Source of the DNA: Marinimicrobium sp050113635
GTDB taxonomy: Bacteria > Pseudomonadota > Gammaproteobacteria > Pseudomonadales > Cellvibrionaceae
Assembly: GCF_050113635.1 (NCBI RefSeq)
Contig: NZ_JBNJLT010000006.1
Location: 62,001 to 126,000, forward strand
Length of the DNA: 64,000 nt
Direction: 5' to 3'
Position numbers and translations under genes: made by a program. The notes beneath the pieces are model-generated. The model made no database searches and was not told where the DNA came from. It saw only the letters and a list, made by a program, of their open reading frames with translations. Positions 52,861-61,732 of the stretch are shown piece after piece (positions within the stretch are counted from its first letter, which is position 1; each line of letters begins with the position of its first letter).

Positions 52861-53057
52861 GAAAGAACTTTACTGAGGGCTGACAGCGCTGTCAACACCT
52901 TCTCCCGCCGCAGGCCACCATTAAGTGGCTGCCTTACCTTATCAAAAGCACGCTGCAACTCAAAGGCATCCTGCAGCGCAGCGATGTAACCGTTTTCACG
53001 GCATATCTCCCTTAATAAGGTTTTCCAGAGGCTCGCCTGTCGCGGGCTTGGTAGCAC
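52755..53057 (-). CDS. Doubtful small protein (100 aa), overlaps an operator-promoter
   Basis: An open frame of 100 codons with a GTG start, no good ribosome site and no recognised domain. Its mid-part contains the complete LacI-type operator and a well-spaced promoter (52867-52895), so either the frame is fortuitous or the promoter serves an internal transcript. Codon third positions are not clearly GC-biased as in neighbouring genes. Its last 30 codons could be a small protein made from that internal transcript. Confidence 0.25.
   Translation of the reverse strand: MLPSPRQASLWKTLLREICRENGYIAALQDAFELQRAFDKVRQPLNGGLRREKVLTALSALSKVLSGRCRMELAFGSRLNAPMELLRQAEHHGLSPSMSG
52867..52895 (-). promoter_or_regulatory. 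Operator-overlapped promoter, minus strand
   Basis: TTGACA (52895-52890), 17-base spacer, TAAAGT (52872-52867) on the minus strand. The palindrome TGACAGCGCTGTCA (52881-52894) covers the -35 box and most of the spacer, an arrangement identical to the glk promoter, so the same repressor should act on both. Confidence 0.65.
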
Positions 53058-53284
53058 AGTGAGTATCCTGTTTACTGGCTATGTCGAAGACTTTAGCACA
53101 TTTTCTGAAAAAACAAAATGTTACCGATTACATCAAGACCAACCTGCATCTCGTTATCGAAACCTGCACCTGATCACCAAACCAGCGCTCGGCAAAACAG
53201 CCTCATTCAGACGCTTAACACGGTTTATCCCTATCGAAAACGATCAATATTCAACCAGATTGAGCGGCGATGCTGCCCCACTGA

Positions 53285-53313
53285 TTGACAGCGCTGTCAA
53301 CCACCCTTAGACT
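53285..53313 (+). promoter_or_regulatory. glk promoter with overlapping LacI-type operator
   Basis: TTGACA (53285-53290), 17 bases, TAGACT (53308-53313): a good sigma-70 promoter. Operator TTGACAGCGCTGTCAA spans 53285-53300. Start near 53320 supports translation of glk from 53394. In the 336-base gap 53058-53393 no other gene-like frame is convincing. Confidence 0.8.
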
Positions 53314-53393
53314 CTCTCAACTTTTCATTGGGGCCGCTCCCCCATTCCAATAACGTCGGCCCAGGGCCACAGAACGATGAAACGGGGAAGTTT

Positions 53394-54410
53394 ATGAGCT
53401 TTATTCTGGTTGCGGATATTGGTGGCACCAACGCCCGCTTTGGTCTGGTGGATATCGCCGAGGCCACCTCAGCAACCCCGGATTTTACGGCTCGCCATCA
53501 ACACGGTCTGCGTTGTGCCGATTACAGCGGCATCGACGACATGATTCGCGCCTACGCCGAGACCGTAGACTGTGCCCTGCCCGAATACGCTTGCTTCGCC
53601 ATTGCCGGCCCGATCCACAATGGCCGGGTGCGCATGACGAACCTTGACTGGGAGTTCGACACCGAGTCACTCCGGCAGCAGCTGGGCATGAAAGCGCTGG
53701 ATGTCATCAACGATTTTGCGGCACTCGCCTACGCGACCCCTCACCTGAAACCGGACATGCTGCGCTCGCTGGTAAAAGGCGGCACCGACCCCGACGCTCC
53801 TATGCTCATTCTCGGTCCCGGTACCGGGTTTGGCATGGCGGCGCTGGTGCCTTGCGGCGGACGATGGAAAATTCTGCCCACCGAGGGCGGCCACACCAAC
53901 TTCGCTCCTGGCAATGCGCGCGAACTGGCTATTCTGGGACGTATGCTGACCAAACAGGAACACGTTTCAGTGGAAACCCTGATTTGCGGCAAGGGCCTGG
54001 TCCGTATCTATCAATCCCTGGCCGAACTGGACGGTGTGACCGTTCAAGACTACGAACCGGCGGACGTCAACGAGAAAGGCCAAAGCGGTGAAGACCCCTT
54101 GTGCCGCGAGGCATTAGACCTGTTCTGCGCCATGCTCGGCAGCGCGACCGGTGACCGGGCGCTCTGCCTCGGTGCTCAGGGCGGTGTCTTCCTGGGCGGT
54201 GGTATTGCCCCCAAACTGGCCGATTATATTGAAGGGACAGAGTTGGTAACCCGCTACCAGAGCAAAGGGCCCATGAGCGATTACGTGGGCCGCATCCCCC
54301 TGAATATTATTATGCACGACAAGTCGGCACTGATTGGCACCGCCGCCTGGCTGGTGGACAATGTACCAGAACTCAGCGCCCGCCCGACGACGACTTCCGC
54401 GGCACGCTAG
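53394..54410 (+). CDS. glk: Glucokinase
   Basis: A 338-residue Glk-family kinase (glucose to glucose-6-phosphate with ATP): phosphate-1 loop LVADIGGTNARFG at residues 6-18, catalytic region INDFAALAYA, LGPGTGFGMAAL and PTEGGHTNFAP. ATG 53394 has GGGGAAG in front and follows the predicted transcription start; a longer reading from 53328 would begin almost at that start. It converges on the LacI-type gene, overlapping its 3' end by 38 bases. The operator at its promoter implies repression lifted by a sugar signal. Confidence 0.93.
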   Translation: MSFILVADIGGTNARFGLVDIAEATSATPDFTARHQHGLRCADYSGIDDMIRAYAETVDCALPEYACFAIAGPIHNGRVRMTNLDWEFDTESLRQQLGMKALDVINDFAALAYATPHLKPDMLRSLVKGGTDPDAPMLILGPGTGFGMAALVPCGGRWKILPTEGGHTNFAPGNARELAILGRMLTKQEHVSVETLICGKGLVRIYQSLAELDGVTVQDYEPADVNEKGQSGEDPLCREALDLFCAMLGSATGDRALCLGAQGGVFLGGGIAPKLADYIEGTELVTRYQSKGPMSDYVGRIPLNIIMHDKSALIGTAAWLVDNVPELSARPTTTSAAR

Positions 54411-55461
54411 GTTTTCCTGCGACCGGGCCGGAACGCCCGGCAGGTCCTGTCCCGGCAGGCCCTGTAGAATCCCGCCGGATCATGCTGGAACTAAGCATGC
54501 TGGCGGGAAGCTGCACATCTTTCCCTTTCAACTGTTTAAGCAGCAAGTCAGTCGCCTTCTGCGCCATCGCCTGAATCGGCTGCCGCACCGTGGTCAGTGA
54601 CGGCCATATCTGATGGGCCACTGGCGTATCATCAAACCCCGCGACAGAAAGATCTTCCGGAATGCGCAGCCCGCTCTGATGAGCGACCATCATCGCCCCC
54701 GCTGCCATATCATCGTTCGCCGCAAAAATGGCGGTGGGCGCCGGATTCAGCGCCAACAGTTTCCTGGCAGCCTCTTCACCGGACTCAAACGAGTTGTACC
54801 CCTGCACGACCAGTTGCTTGTCAACCTTAAGGTGGTTTTCCACCAAGGCCGCACGATACCCTTCAAAACGATGAGCAACGGCTTTATGGTCCGGATGGCC
54901 AGCGATAAACCCAATGCGTTGGTGCCCGAGGGCAATCAGCTCACACGTCATATCGTACGCGGCTTCGGCATCGTTGGTTTCCACAAACGGGCACATGGCT
55001 TTATCGAAGGTCGGTGCAATGCGCACGAAGGGCAGCTGCCGCTGCTCAAGCACCGACAGAATGGGCTCCACATCGGACAGCGGCGGCGTCAGAATCACAC
55101 CGTCGATGCGCGTCTGACGAATCAAATCACTCACCTCACGGCCAATCTCGGGGTCTTGATGGTTGCAGGGGTGAATCAACACGTCGTAACCCTGGGCACG
55201 GCAGATGGACAGAACCCCATCCTGAACGTCAATGACGTAGTTGGCACTGGGATTGTCATACAGCAACCCGATCACAAATGAACGGTTGCCCGCCAGGCTT
55301 CGCGCGGAAAGATTCGGGCGATAGTCCAGCTCGGCAATGGCCTTGAGCACTTTGTCACGAGTGCCCTGGCGCACATTGGGCTCTTTATTGACTACCCGTG
55401 AGACCGTTTTGATGGAGACGCCCGCCAGCGCCGCCACATTGTCGATGGTCGCTTTAACCAC
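54373..55461 (-). CDS. LacI-family transcriptional repressor of glk and its own locus
   Basis: A 362-residue LacI/GalR regulator: HTH and hinge in residues 4-60 (TIDNVAALAGVSIKTVSRVVN, RPNLSARSLAGNRS), then a periplasmic-binding-like effector domain (GFIAGHPDHKAVAHRFEGYRAAL, AIFAANDDMAAGAM, SVAGFDDTPVA). The effector is not deducible. Three copies of TGACAGCGCTGTCA lie upstream of this gene, upstream of glk and at 52881; CG-centred palindromes of this kind are typical LacI-family operators. The C-terminal 25 residues are a Gly/Pro/Ala/Ser-rich tail formed where the gene runs through the end of convergent glk. Confidence 0.9.
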   Translation of the reverse strand: MVKATIDNVAALAGVSIKTVSRVVNKEPNVRQGTRDKVLKAIAELDYRPNLSARSLAGNRSFVIGLLYDNPSANYVIDVQDGVLSICRAQGYDVLIHPCNHQDPEIGREVSDLIRQTRIDGVILTPPLSDVEPILSVLEQRQLPFVRIAPTFDKAMCPFVETNDAEAAYDMTCELIALGHQRIGFIAGHPDHKAVAHRFEGYRAALVENHLKVDKQLVVQGYNSFESGEEAARKLLALNPAPTAIFAANDDMAAGAMMVAHQSGLRIPEDLSVAGFDDTPVAHQIWPSLTTVRQPIQAMAQKATDLLLKQLKGKDVQLPASMLSSSMIRRDSTGPAGTGPAGRSGPVAGKPSVPRKSSSGGR

Positions 55462-55584
55462 AGATTATTCGCTCCGTCAGATCGCAGACAGCTCGCACTA
55501 TCGGGGAAACGGACGGCGAAGGCAAGAACCTTACCCCACAGACCAACAAATAAACGGGTTGGCTGAAAATTTAGCCAAGACCTG

Positions 55585-55613
55585 GTGACAGCGCTGTCAA
55601 TCTATTCTATAGT
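55585..55613. promoter_or_regulatory. Operator with overlapping promoters upstream of the LacI-type gene
   Basis: TGACAGCGCTGTCAA at 55586-55600. On the minus strand TTGACA (55600-55595) could be the -35 of the repressor gene, with a weak -10 (GGCTAA region). On the plus strand GTGACA (55585-55590), 17 bases, TATAGT (55608-55613) forms a second promoter pointing right, where no convincing gene follows; its transcript could run to the hairpin at 55762-55788. Confidence 0.6.
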
Positions 55614-55761
55614 GTGATGACCTTGCGGACGAATGGCAATGTCCGCGAGCCTGAAAAGTCGGCACTTAAAGCGCTGTTGAAAGATGGCGATATTCGGTCA
55701 ATACAAGGTGCCCGCACTGCAGCCTCGGCGCTGCCGTCAGCGGGCCATGAAGCGCCGCATG

Positions 55762-55788
55762 GCCATCCACCCGACCCGGGTGGATGGC
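55762..55788. terminator. 12-bp hairpin between the LacI-type gene region and cnoX-like gene
   Basis: Perfect stem GCCATCCACCCG / CGGGTGGATGGC with a 3-base loop. It could end the minus-strand cnoX-like transcript (42 bases past its stop) or a plus-strand transcript from 55620. No T-run on the minus strand. The rest of the 368-base gap shows nothing recognisable beyond the operator. Confidence 0.6.
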
Positions 55789-55829
55789 TTCCATTCCAGT
55801 CTTACACGCCTCTATTCAAGCCTTACCCA

Positions 55830-56678
55830 TTAGTACAGCAGAGTGAACAGCTTGCGCTGGTATTCAATCGCCAAGGGATCGCCTTTGCCCAGGGCGGCGA
55901 GAATATCGTTAAAGGTTTTGCGCGCAGCGCCCTCTTCGTAGGCGAGGTCTTTGCGAAGTACCACCATCAAGCATTCCAGCGCTTCACGCTGATAGCCTTC
56001 CTGATGATATTGCACCGCCAGCTTATAATTGAGTGGCAGGCTCTCCGGGTCGTTTTCCAGCTCAGTTTCCAACGCTTCGATTTCCGGGTTTTTGGCCGCT
56101 TGTCGTTTCAGCTCCAGCTTGGCCTTTACCTGTTCGTACAGCGTATCCTGATCCGCCAGCTTAACGGTGGCCAACATTCGTTCGGCTTCGTCCAGACGAT
56201 TCAGCTCCACCTGCGCCATGGCCACCAGGCAGGCAATTTGCGGCTGTTGGCCGGACTCTTCGTAAACTCGCTGCAACACCGGTAAAGCGGCGCTGAAATC
56301 TTCGTTCTCCAGTAAGGCCTGGGCTTCCTGCAAATCGGCTTCCCAGGCTTTCGGCAAATGCTGGGCCAGCATATCGCGCACCTGCACCTCGGATTGCGCA
56401 CCGGTGAAGCCATCCAGCGGTTGCCCGTCTTTGATCAACATCACTGTAGGCAGGCTGCGAACGCCGAACTGGCTGGCGAGCATTTGCTGGTCATCCGCGT
56501 TGACACGAGCGAGGAGAAACTGGCCGTTGTACTCTTCGGCCAGCTTTTCCAGAATGGGCATGAGGGTTTTGCAGGGACCGCACCAGTCGGCCCAGAAATC
56601 CACCAGCACCGGCCGCTTAAAAGACTCGTCGATGACGTATTGCTGGGCGTTGTCGAGGGTAACGTCGATGATATGCAT
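55830..56678 (-). CDS. cnoX: CnoX/YbbN-like thioredoxin with C-terminal TPR repeats
   Basis: A 282-residue protein: thioredoxin domain (residues 1-108) with an intact WCGPC active site at 32-36, then tetratricopeptide-like helices (about 115-282; EAQALLENEDFSAALPVLQRV, LNYKLAVQYHQEGYQREALECL). E. coli CnoX lacks the two active cysteines; this version keeps them, so it may be both redox-active and a holdase. It follows lysS by 45 bases and may be co-transcribed. Confidence 0.85.
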   Translation of the reverse strand: MHIIDVTLDNAQQYVIDESFKRPVLVDFWADWCGPCKTLMPILEKLAEEYNGQFLLARVNADDQQMLASQFGVRSLPTVMLIKDGQPLDGFTGAQSEVQVRDMLAQHLPKAWEADLQEAQALLENEDFSAALPVLQRVYEESGQQPQIACLVAMAQVELNRLDEAERMLATVKLADQDTLYEQVKAKLELKRQAAKNPEIEALETELENDPESLPLNYKLAVQYHQEGYQREALECLMVVLRKDLAYEEGAARKTFNDILAALGKGDPLAIEYQRKLFTLLY

Positions 56679-56723
56679 GGCTTGCCTTCTATCGAATCCG
56701 CACGAAAAAGCGAGAGTTTAGCA

Positions 56724-58208
56724 TTATTGCTCCGGGCGCATATGCGGGAACAACAGCACATCCCGAATAGAAGCCGCGTCCGCAAACAACATGACCAGCC
56801 GGTCAATCCCAATCCCCTCACCGGCTGTCGGGGGCAAGCCATACTCCAGCGCACGAACATAGTCCGCGTCGTAATGCATCGCTTCATCGTCCCCGGCGTC
56901 TTTTTCCCGCACTTGCTCCCGGAAACGCTCGGCTTGATCCTCGGCGTCATTCAGCTCCGAGAAACCGTTGGCCAGTTCGCGCCCACCCACGAAAAACTCG
57001 AAGCGCTCGGTCACCTCAGGTCTGGCATCCATACGCCGCGCCAGTGGTGACACTTCGGTGGGATATTCGGTAATGAACGTCGGCTGGTCGAGTTTATGCT
57101 CAACCGTTGCCTCGAAAATTTCGATCTGTACTTTGCCGAGGCCCCAGGAATCCTTCAATGGGATCTTCAGCCCCTCCGCCACCGCCCTAGCCCCCTCCAG
57201 GGTACTGATATGCTCAGCGCTGATGTCAGCGTTGTATTCCAGAATGCTGTCGAAAACGCTGATCCGGCGGAACGGCTTACCGAAATCGTATTCACTGCCC
57301 TGATACTGAATCACCGATTGGCCCATGACATGCTGGCAGAGGCCCCGCAGCATATCTTCGGTCAAATCCATCAGATCATTGAAATCAGCGTACGCCTGGT
57401 AGAACTCGAGCATCGTAAACTCAGGGTTGTGCCGCGTGGACAGGCCTTCGTTACGGAAATTGCGATTGATTTCGTACACGCGCTCGAAACCGCCCACAAC
57501 CAGCCGCTTCAGATACAGTTCCGGCGCAATACGCAGGTACATATCAATGTCCAGCGCATTGTGGTGGGTAATAAAAGGACGTGCCGTGGCGCCACCAGGA
57601 ATTACCTGCAGCATGGGCGTTTCCACTTCCATGAAATCCCGACCATTCAGGTAACGGCGAATGTAATCGATGCAGCGAGAGCGCAACCGGAACGTATCGC
57701 GCACTTCCGGGTTAACAATCAAATCCACGTAGCGCTGCCGGTAGCGCTGTTCCTGGTCGTGCAGGCCGTGATATTTTTCCGGCAGCGGGCGCAGGGACTT
57801 GGTGAGCAGCTGGTAGTGCTCCATATTCACGTAAAGATCGCCTCGACCGGAACGGTGCAACGTGCCTTTCGCCCCGACGATATCGCCAATATCCCATTGC
57901 CCCCACTGCGTCTTGATGGCTTTTTGAGTGTCCTTGTCGGCGTACAGCTGCACAGTGCCGGAAGCGTCCTGAAGCACCATGAACGGGCCGCGCTTGGCCA
58001 TAATACGACCGGCCACACTGGCCTGAAGCCCGGCCGACTCCAGGTCCTCCTTGGACTGGTCCCGATGCCTGTCTTGCAGTTCCGCACAGGTGCTGTCGCG
58101 ACGAAAGTCGTTCGGAAAGGGGTTGCCCTTCTCCCGAATAGCCGTCAATTTGGCACGACGTTCGGCGATCAGGTTGTTTTCGTCCTGGGGGGCATTGGGC
58201 TTGCTCAT
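56724..58208 (-). CDS. lysS: Lysyl-tRNA synthetase, class II
   Basis: A 494-residue class II synthetase: N-terminal OB-fold anticodon domain (about 60-160; VAGRIMAKRGPFMVLQDASG), motif 2 FRNEGLSTRHNPEFTMLEFYQAYADF and motif 3 GEGIGIDRLVMLFADAASIRDVLLFP. Directly after prfB (41-base gap), the classic prfB-lysS order of gammaproteobacteria. Confidence 0.98.
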   Translation of the reverse strand: MSKPNAPQDENNLIAERRAKLTAIREKGNPFPNDFRRDSTCAELQDRHRDQSKEDLESAGLQASVAGRIMAKRGPFMVLQDASGTVQLYADKDTQKAIKTQWGQWDIGDIVGAKGTLHRSGRGDLYVNMEHYQLLTKSLRPLPEKYHGLHDQEQRYRQRYVDLIVNPEVRDTFRLRSRCIDYIRRYLNGRDFMEVETPMLQVIPGGATARPFITHHNALDIDMYLRIAPELYLKRLVVGGFERVYEINRNFRNEGLSTRHNPEFTMLEFYQAYADFNDLMDLTEDMLRGLCQHVMGQSVIQYQGSEYDFGKPFRRISVFDSILEYNADISAEHISTLEGARAVAEGLKIPLKDSWGLGKVQIEIFEATVEHKLDQPTFITEYPTEVSPLARRMDARPEVTERFEFFVGGRELANGFSELNDAEDQAERFREQVREKDAGDDEAMHYDADYVRALEYGLPPTAGEGIGIDRLVMLFADAASIRDVLLFPHMRPEQ

Positions 58209-58249
58209 GGCATCTCTAACGGTTGCGGGTCAATGGGTTGGGCCTGCGG

Positions 58250-59345
58250 TTACAGGCCCGCTTTTAAACTGGCGACGATAAACGGATCCAACGCACCATC
58301 GAGCACAGATTGGCAGTTGCTGGTCTGTACGCTGGTGCGCAAATCCTTGATGCGCTGGTCGTCGAGTACGTAGGAACGAATCTGGCTTCCCCAGCCAATG
58401 TCGGCTTTGTTGTCTTCCATGGCTTGTTTCTCGGCGTTACGCTTGAGGATTTCCTGCTCATACATTTTCGCGCGCAACATGTTCATGGCACGGTCCCGGT
58501 TCTGGTGCTGGGAACGCTCACTCTGACAGCTCACCACGATGCCGGTGGGAACGTGGGTAATACGCACGGCCGAGTCGGTTTTGTTCACGTGCTGACCACC
58601 GGCCCCGCTCGCGCGATAGGTGTCGGTCCGCAAATCGCCCGGATTGATGTCGATTTCAATATTTTCATCAATTTCCGGCGAGACAAACACGGAACAAAAG
58701 GAGGTGTGGCGACGATTGCCTGAGTCGAACGGGGATTTACGCACCAGGCGGTGAACGCCGGTTTCCGTGCGCAGCCAGCCAAAGGCGTACTCGCCCTCAA
58801 AGCGGATCGTGGCGCTCTTGATACCGGCCACCTCACCAGCGGAGACTTCCTCCAGCGTGGTTTTGAAACCTTTGTGCTCGCCCCAGCGCAGGTACATGCG
58901 CAGCACCATTTCCGCCCAGTCCTGGGCTTCGGTGCCGCCGGAACCGGACTGAATATCGAGATAGGCGTTGTTCTCATCCATTTCGCCGGAAAACATGCGG
59001 CGGAACTCGAGCACCTGAAGCTGCTCGTCCAGGCGTTCGATTTCGCTGGCCACGTCGTTGACGCTGTCTTCGTCGTTCTCTTCCACCGCCAGCTCGAGCA
59101 GCTCGCGGCAGTCGCCGACGCCAGCGTCAAGGTCCTCGATGGTTTTCACCACCAGCTCCAGAGACGAGCGCTCTTTGCCCAGGGCCTGGGCCCGGTCCGG
59201 TTCTTCCCAAACGTCGGGCTGGCTCAGTTCGAGTTCAACTTCCGTCAGACGCTCTTTCTTGTGAGCGTAGTCAAAGATACCCCCTAAGCACATCGGTGCG
59301 CTCAGCCAGGTCTTTAAGTTGATTCAACAGCGGATTGATTTCCAT
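58250..59345 (-). CDS. prfB: Peptide chain release factor 2, made by programmed +1 frameshift
   Basis: Zero frame starts at ATG 59345 (MEINPLLNQLKDLAERTD) and stops at an in-frame TGA (59273-59271) after 24 codons; a +1 shift at CTT-TGA-C resumes in the frame ending at 58250. An AGGGGG internal ribosome-like site just upstream is the known stimulator. The product is 364 residues with the anticodon motif SPFDSGNRRH and the GGQ motif in ASGAGGQHVNKTDSAVR. RF2 reads UGA and UAA, so low RF2 favours the shift: autoregulation. This is not a broken gene. Confidence 0.97.
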
Positions 59346-59729
59346 AGTGCTCCGATAACGGTGTTCGCGCGATAACAACGGTGCGCCACCGGACCATAAC
59401 GGGACCGGACAATAACCGGAAGAACCCCGTAAACTCGCGCCGCGGCAGCGCCTCAAGGGCGCGCATTCTACCGCACAAGCCGCCACTCCTGCCAGTAGCG
59501 TCTCCCCTTCCAGCCTGACTTACCGTGTCATGTGACCTTTTCCACGTTCCGTTAACACGCTGGGAAAGCGCCATGGCGATCTGCGCCACAAACTGGCAAA
59601 CTGATGCTGTCAAACCCGGCCAAAACCCGTCACAATGCCCGGAAGCCTGGCAGGCCTGCCAGCTGACGGCATTCTGGTGAGGTACGAACCGACATGGACC
59701 CGAACAATAAACCGCCCGGAGCGACCGGT
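59346..59729. other. Divergent intergenic region between prfB and the glycosyltransferase gene
   Basis: About 380 bases. The only clear element is a perfect 16-bp palindrome CTGGCAGGCCTGCCAG at 59647-59662, ahead of the glycosyltransferase gene, which could be an operator or a small hairpin. Promoters for both genes must lie here but I could not assign boxes with confidence. Confidence 0.45.
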
Positions 59730-60683
59730 ATGAAGAACCCGTTGTTGTCGATCCTTACCCCAATGTTCAATGAGTCGAGCGGCATTGACCGCTTTTTTTC
59801 CACACTTGAACACGCCATGAAGGCCGTACCCATTGACTACGAAATCCTCTGTGTGGACGACGGCTCAACCGATGACACGCTGGCGCGGCTGCGCGCTCAC
59901 GCGGAACGCAACCCCTGCATTCGCGTCCTGGCATTAACCCGCAACTTCGGTAAGGAAGCCGCGATGACCGCGGCTCTTGATCACGCGGAGGGGGACGCGG
60001 TGTTGCCCATTGACGCTGACCTGCAAGACCCCCCGGAGCTGATCGGCGCCATGGTGGAACAATGGCGTACAGGCCAATACGAAGTGGTCTACGCCAAGCG
60101 GGCCTCCCGCCAGACCGATAGCCTGCTCAAGCGCAAAACCGCGCAGTGGTTCTATCGCCTGTTCAATCGCATGAGTGAAATTCACATTCCGGAGAATGTC
60201 GGTGACTTTCGCCTGATGGACCGCAAGGCGGTAGACGCCATCAAGCAGTTACCGGAGAAAGACCGGTTTATGAAAGGCCTGTTCTGCTGGCCGGGCTTTC
60301 GCCACACCGTCATTGAGTTTGATCGCCAAGAGCGCGCCAGTGGGCAGAGCAAGTTCAATTACTGGCGGCTGTGGAATTTTGCACTGAGCGGCATCACCTC
60401 GTTCAGTACCTTTCCGATCCGCGCCGGCACGTACTTTGGCCTTCTGGTTTCTCTGTTCGCGTTTATCTACGCCGTCATCGTCATCATCAAGACCTTGTTC
60501 ACCGGTGTAGACGTGCCGGGTTATGCCTCCACCATGGTGGTTATTCTGTTTCTCGGCGGCATTCAACTGTTCTTCCTCGGTCTGCTCGGCGAGTACGTGG
60601 GGCGCATTTATAAAGAAGTGAAAAACCGGCCCATTTATCTGGTGGCCGCCAAATGGGGTTTCGAAGAGCGTGATACTGATTAG
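59730..60683 (+). CDS. GtrB-like polyprenyl-phosphate glycosyltransferase (GT2)
   Basis: A 317-residue family-2 glycosyltransferase of the DPM1/GtrB type: ILTPMFNESSG at the start, nucleotide-sugar site VDDGSTDDT, DxD-type PIDADLQDPPE, and two C-terminal membrane helices (about 225-300) followed by the LGEYVGRIYKEVKNRPIY tail. It moves a sugar from a nucleotide to undecaprenyl phosphate for later use in the periplasm. ATG 59730 with GGAG eight bases upstream is preferred; 59694 is an alternative 12 codons earlier. Overlaps the gtrA-like gene by 14 bases. Confidence 0.9.
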   Translation: MKNPLLSILTPMFNESSGIDRFFSTLEHAMKAVPIDYEILCVDDGSTDDTLARLRAHAERNPCIRVLALTRNFGKEAAMTAALDHAEGDAVLPIDADLQDPPELIGAMVEQWRTGQYEVVYAKRASRQTDSLLKRKTAQWFYRLFNRMSEIHIPENVGDFRLMDRKAVDAIKQLPEKDRFMKGLFCWPGFRHTVIEFDRQERASGQSKFNYWRLWNFALSGITSFSTFPIRAGTYFGLLVSLFAFIYAVIVIIKTLFTGVDVPGYASTMVVILFLGGIQLFFLGLLGEYVGRIYKEVKNRPIYLVAAKWGFEERDTD

Positions 60684-61056
60684 GCAGCTGCTCTGCTTTG
60701 GCCTGGTAGGCGTTACGGCCACCCTGACACATTATTTTATCGCGCTCGGGAGCCACGAAGGGCTGCACATTGATCTGTACCTGGCCAACCTGATCGGTTA
60801 CCTGACCGCCATGGCCGTGTCTTACCTTGGGCACGGGCTACTCACTTTTCAGGTTCGCCTGACACGCCAGACCCTGCACCGGTTTGCCATCGCCTCCTTT
60901 TCCACGTTTCTGTTCAGCGAGGTCCTCCTGTGGGTACTGGAGAACGGCACTGACCTACCCCACCGGATTACGTTAAGCGCCGTGGTACTCTGCGTGCCCA
61001 TTGTGTCTTTTTTATTGAACAAACTCTGGGTTTACCGGGTGCCGGACCGACATTAA
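60670..61056 (+). CDS. GtrA-like membrane protein, lipid-linked sugar flippase
   Basis: A 128-residue protein with four membrane helices and the GtrA pattern (RQLLCFGLVGVTATLTHY, NLIGYLTAMAVSYLGHGLLTF, SFLLNKLWVYR). GtrA proteins are thought to flip the polyprenyl-linked sugar made by GtrB-like enzymes. A third, serotype-specific transferase is not nearby, so the acceptor is unknown. Converges on the cueR-like gene with a 15-base gap. Confidence 0.88.
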   Translation: MILIRQLLCFGLVGVTATLTHYFIALGSHEGLHIDLYLANLIGYLTAMAVSYLGHGLLTFQVRLTRQTLHRFAIASFSTFLFSEVLLWVLENGTDLPHRITLSAVVLCVPIVSFLLNKLWVYRVPDRH

Positions 61057-61071
61057 GACTCAGGGTTCGGT

Positions 61072-61476
61072 TCAAACCAGCTTGAACGGCATGGGCCTGG
61101 CAAGGCTATCGATGATGGCACACTCGGCATGCTCATCACCCTGACACTGGTTCGCCATGGCCAGTAACGTCGTGCGCATGGCTTCCAGCTGCTCCAATTG
61201 CGCTTCCACCTGCTCCACGTGAGACATCACCAGCGCCTTTACCTCAGCGCTTCTCCGGTTCGGGTCACGATACAGCGTCAGTAACTCCCGGCACTCATCC
61301 AGACTGAACCCCACTGAACGGCAATGCTGCAGAAACCGCAATTGCACCACATCCTCATCGCGATAATCGCGGTAACCATTCGCGGAGCGCTTGGGCACTA
61401 CCAGACCCAGAGTCTCGTAGTAACGAATCGTCTTGTTGCCTAATCCGCACCGGCGAGCGGCTTCCCCGATATTCAT
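61072..61476 (-). CDS. cueR: CueR-like copper-responsive MerR-family regulator
   Basis: A 134-residue MerR regulator: HTH (MNIGEAARRCGLGNKTIRYYETLGLV), dimerisation helix and metal-binding loop with Cys111 and Cys119 (CQGDEHAEC), matching Cys112/Cys120 of E. coli CueR in spacing and length. It should sense Cu(I) and activate copper export genes, none of which is in the window. ATG 61476 is chosen; the upstream in-frame extension is not conserved in the family. Confidence 0.82.
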   Translation of the reverse strand: MNIGEAARRCGLGNKTIRYYETLGLVVPKRSANGYRDYRDEDVVQLRFLQHCRSVGFSLDECRELLTLYRDPNRRSAEVKALVMSHVEQVEAQLEQLEAMRTTLLAMANQCQGDEHAECAIIDSLARPMPFKLV

Positions 61477-61676
61477 AGCCTCACCTTCCTCCCAGTCATC
61501 GCCTGTTGCCGCAAAAAGCAGCACTGATCAATCAAACATTACGTCCATTGTAAGGTTTAATGGCTAAAAAACCCAAATTTCAAGCCAAAAACGCTGAAAA
61601 TCGCTGTTTTCGAAGAGTTATAGTTGGCATGAAAAATACTTTTTATTATTTTAAAACAATGGCTTATATAATTTAT

Positions 61677-61704
61677 TTGACAAACATGATGAAACTACTA
61701 AAGT
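61677..61704 (+). promoter_or_regulatory. Sigma-70 promoter for the 76-residue protein gene
   Basis: TTGACA (61677-61682), 16-base spacer, TAAAGT (61699-61704), within a markedly AT-rich stretch (61550-61720) that contrasts with the surrounding DNA. The spacer is far shorter than the 19-20 bases of CueR-controlled promoters, arguing against direct CueR control. Confidence 0.65.
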
Positions 61705-61732
61705 AACACTATTAAAAGCCGGAGTATTCATC

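Noticed and set aside
53059..53310. Plus-strand 83-residue frame before glk
   Set aside because: It runs through the glk operator-promoter, has no ribosome site or recognisable domain, and stops before the mapped-like glk start.
55614..56285. Plus-strand 223-residue frame following the 55585 promoter
   Set aside because: Most of it is antisense to the well-supported cnoX-like gene and its composition is that of a shadow frame; only the promoter itself is kept.
59271..59486. Frame-broken prfB pseudogene
   Set aside because: The in-frame TGA with CTT-TGA-C and an upstream AGGGGG is the conserved programmed frameshift site.
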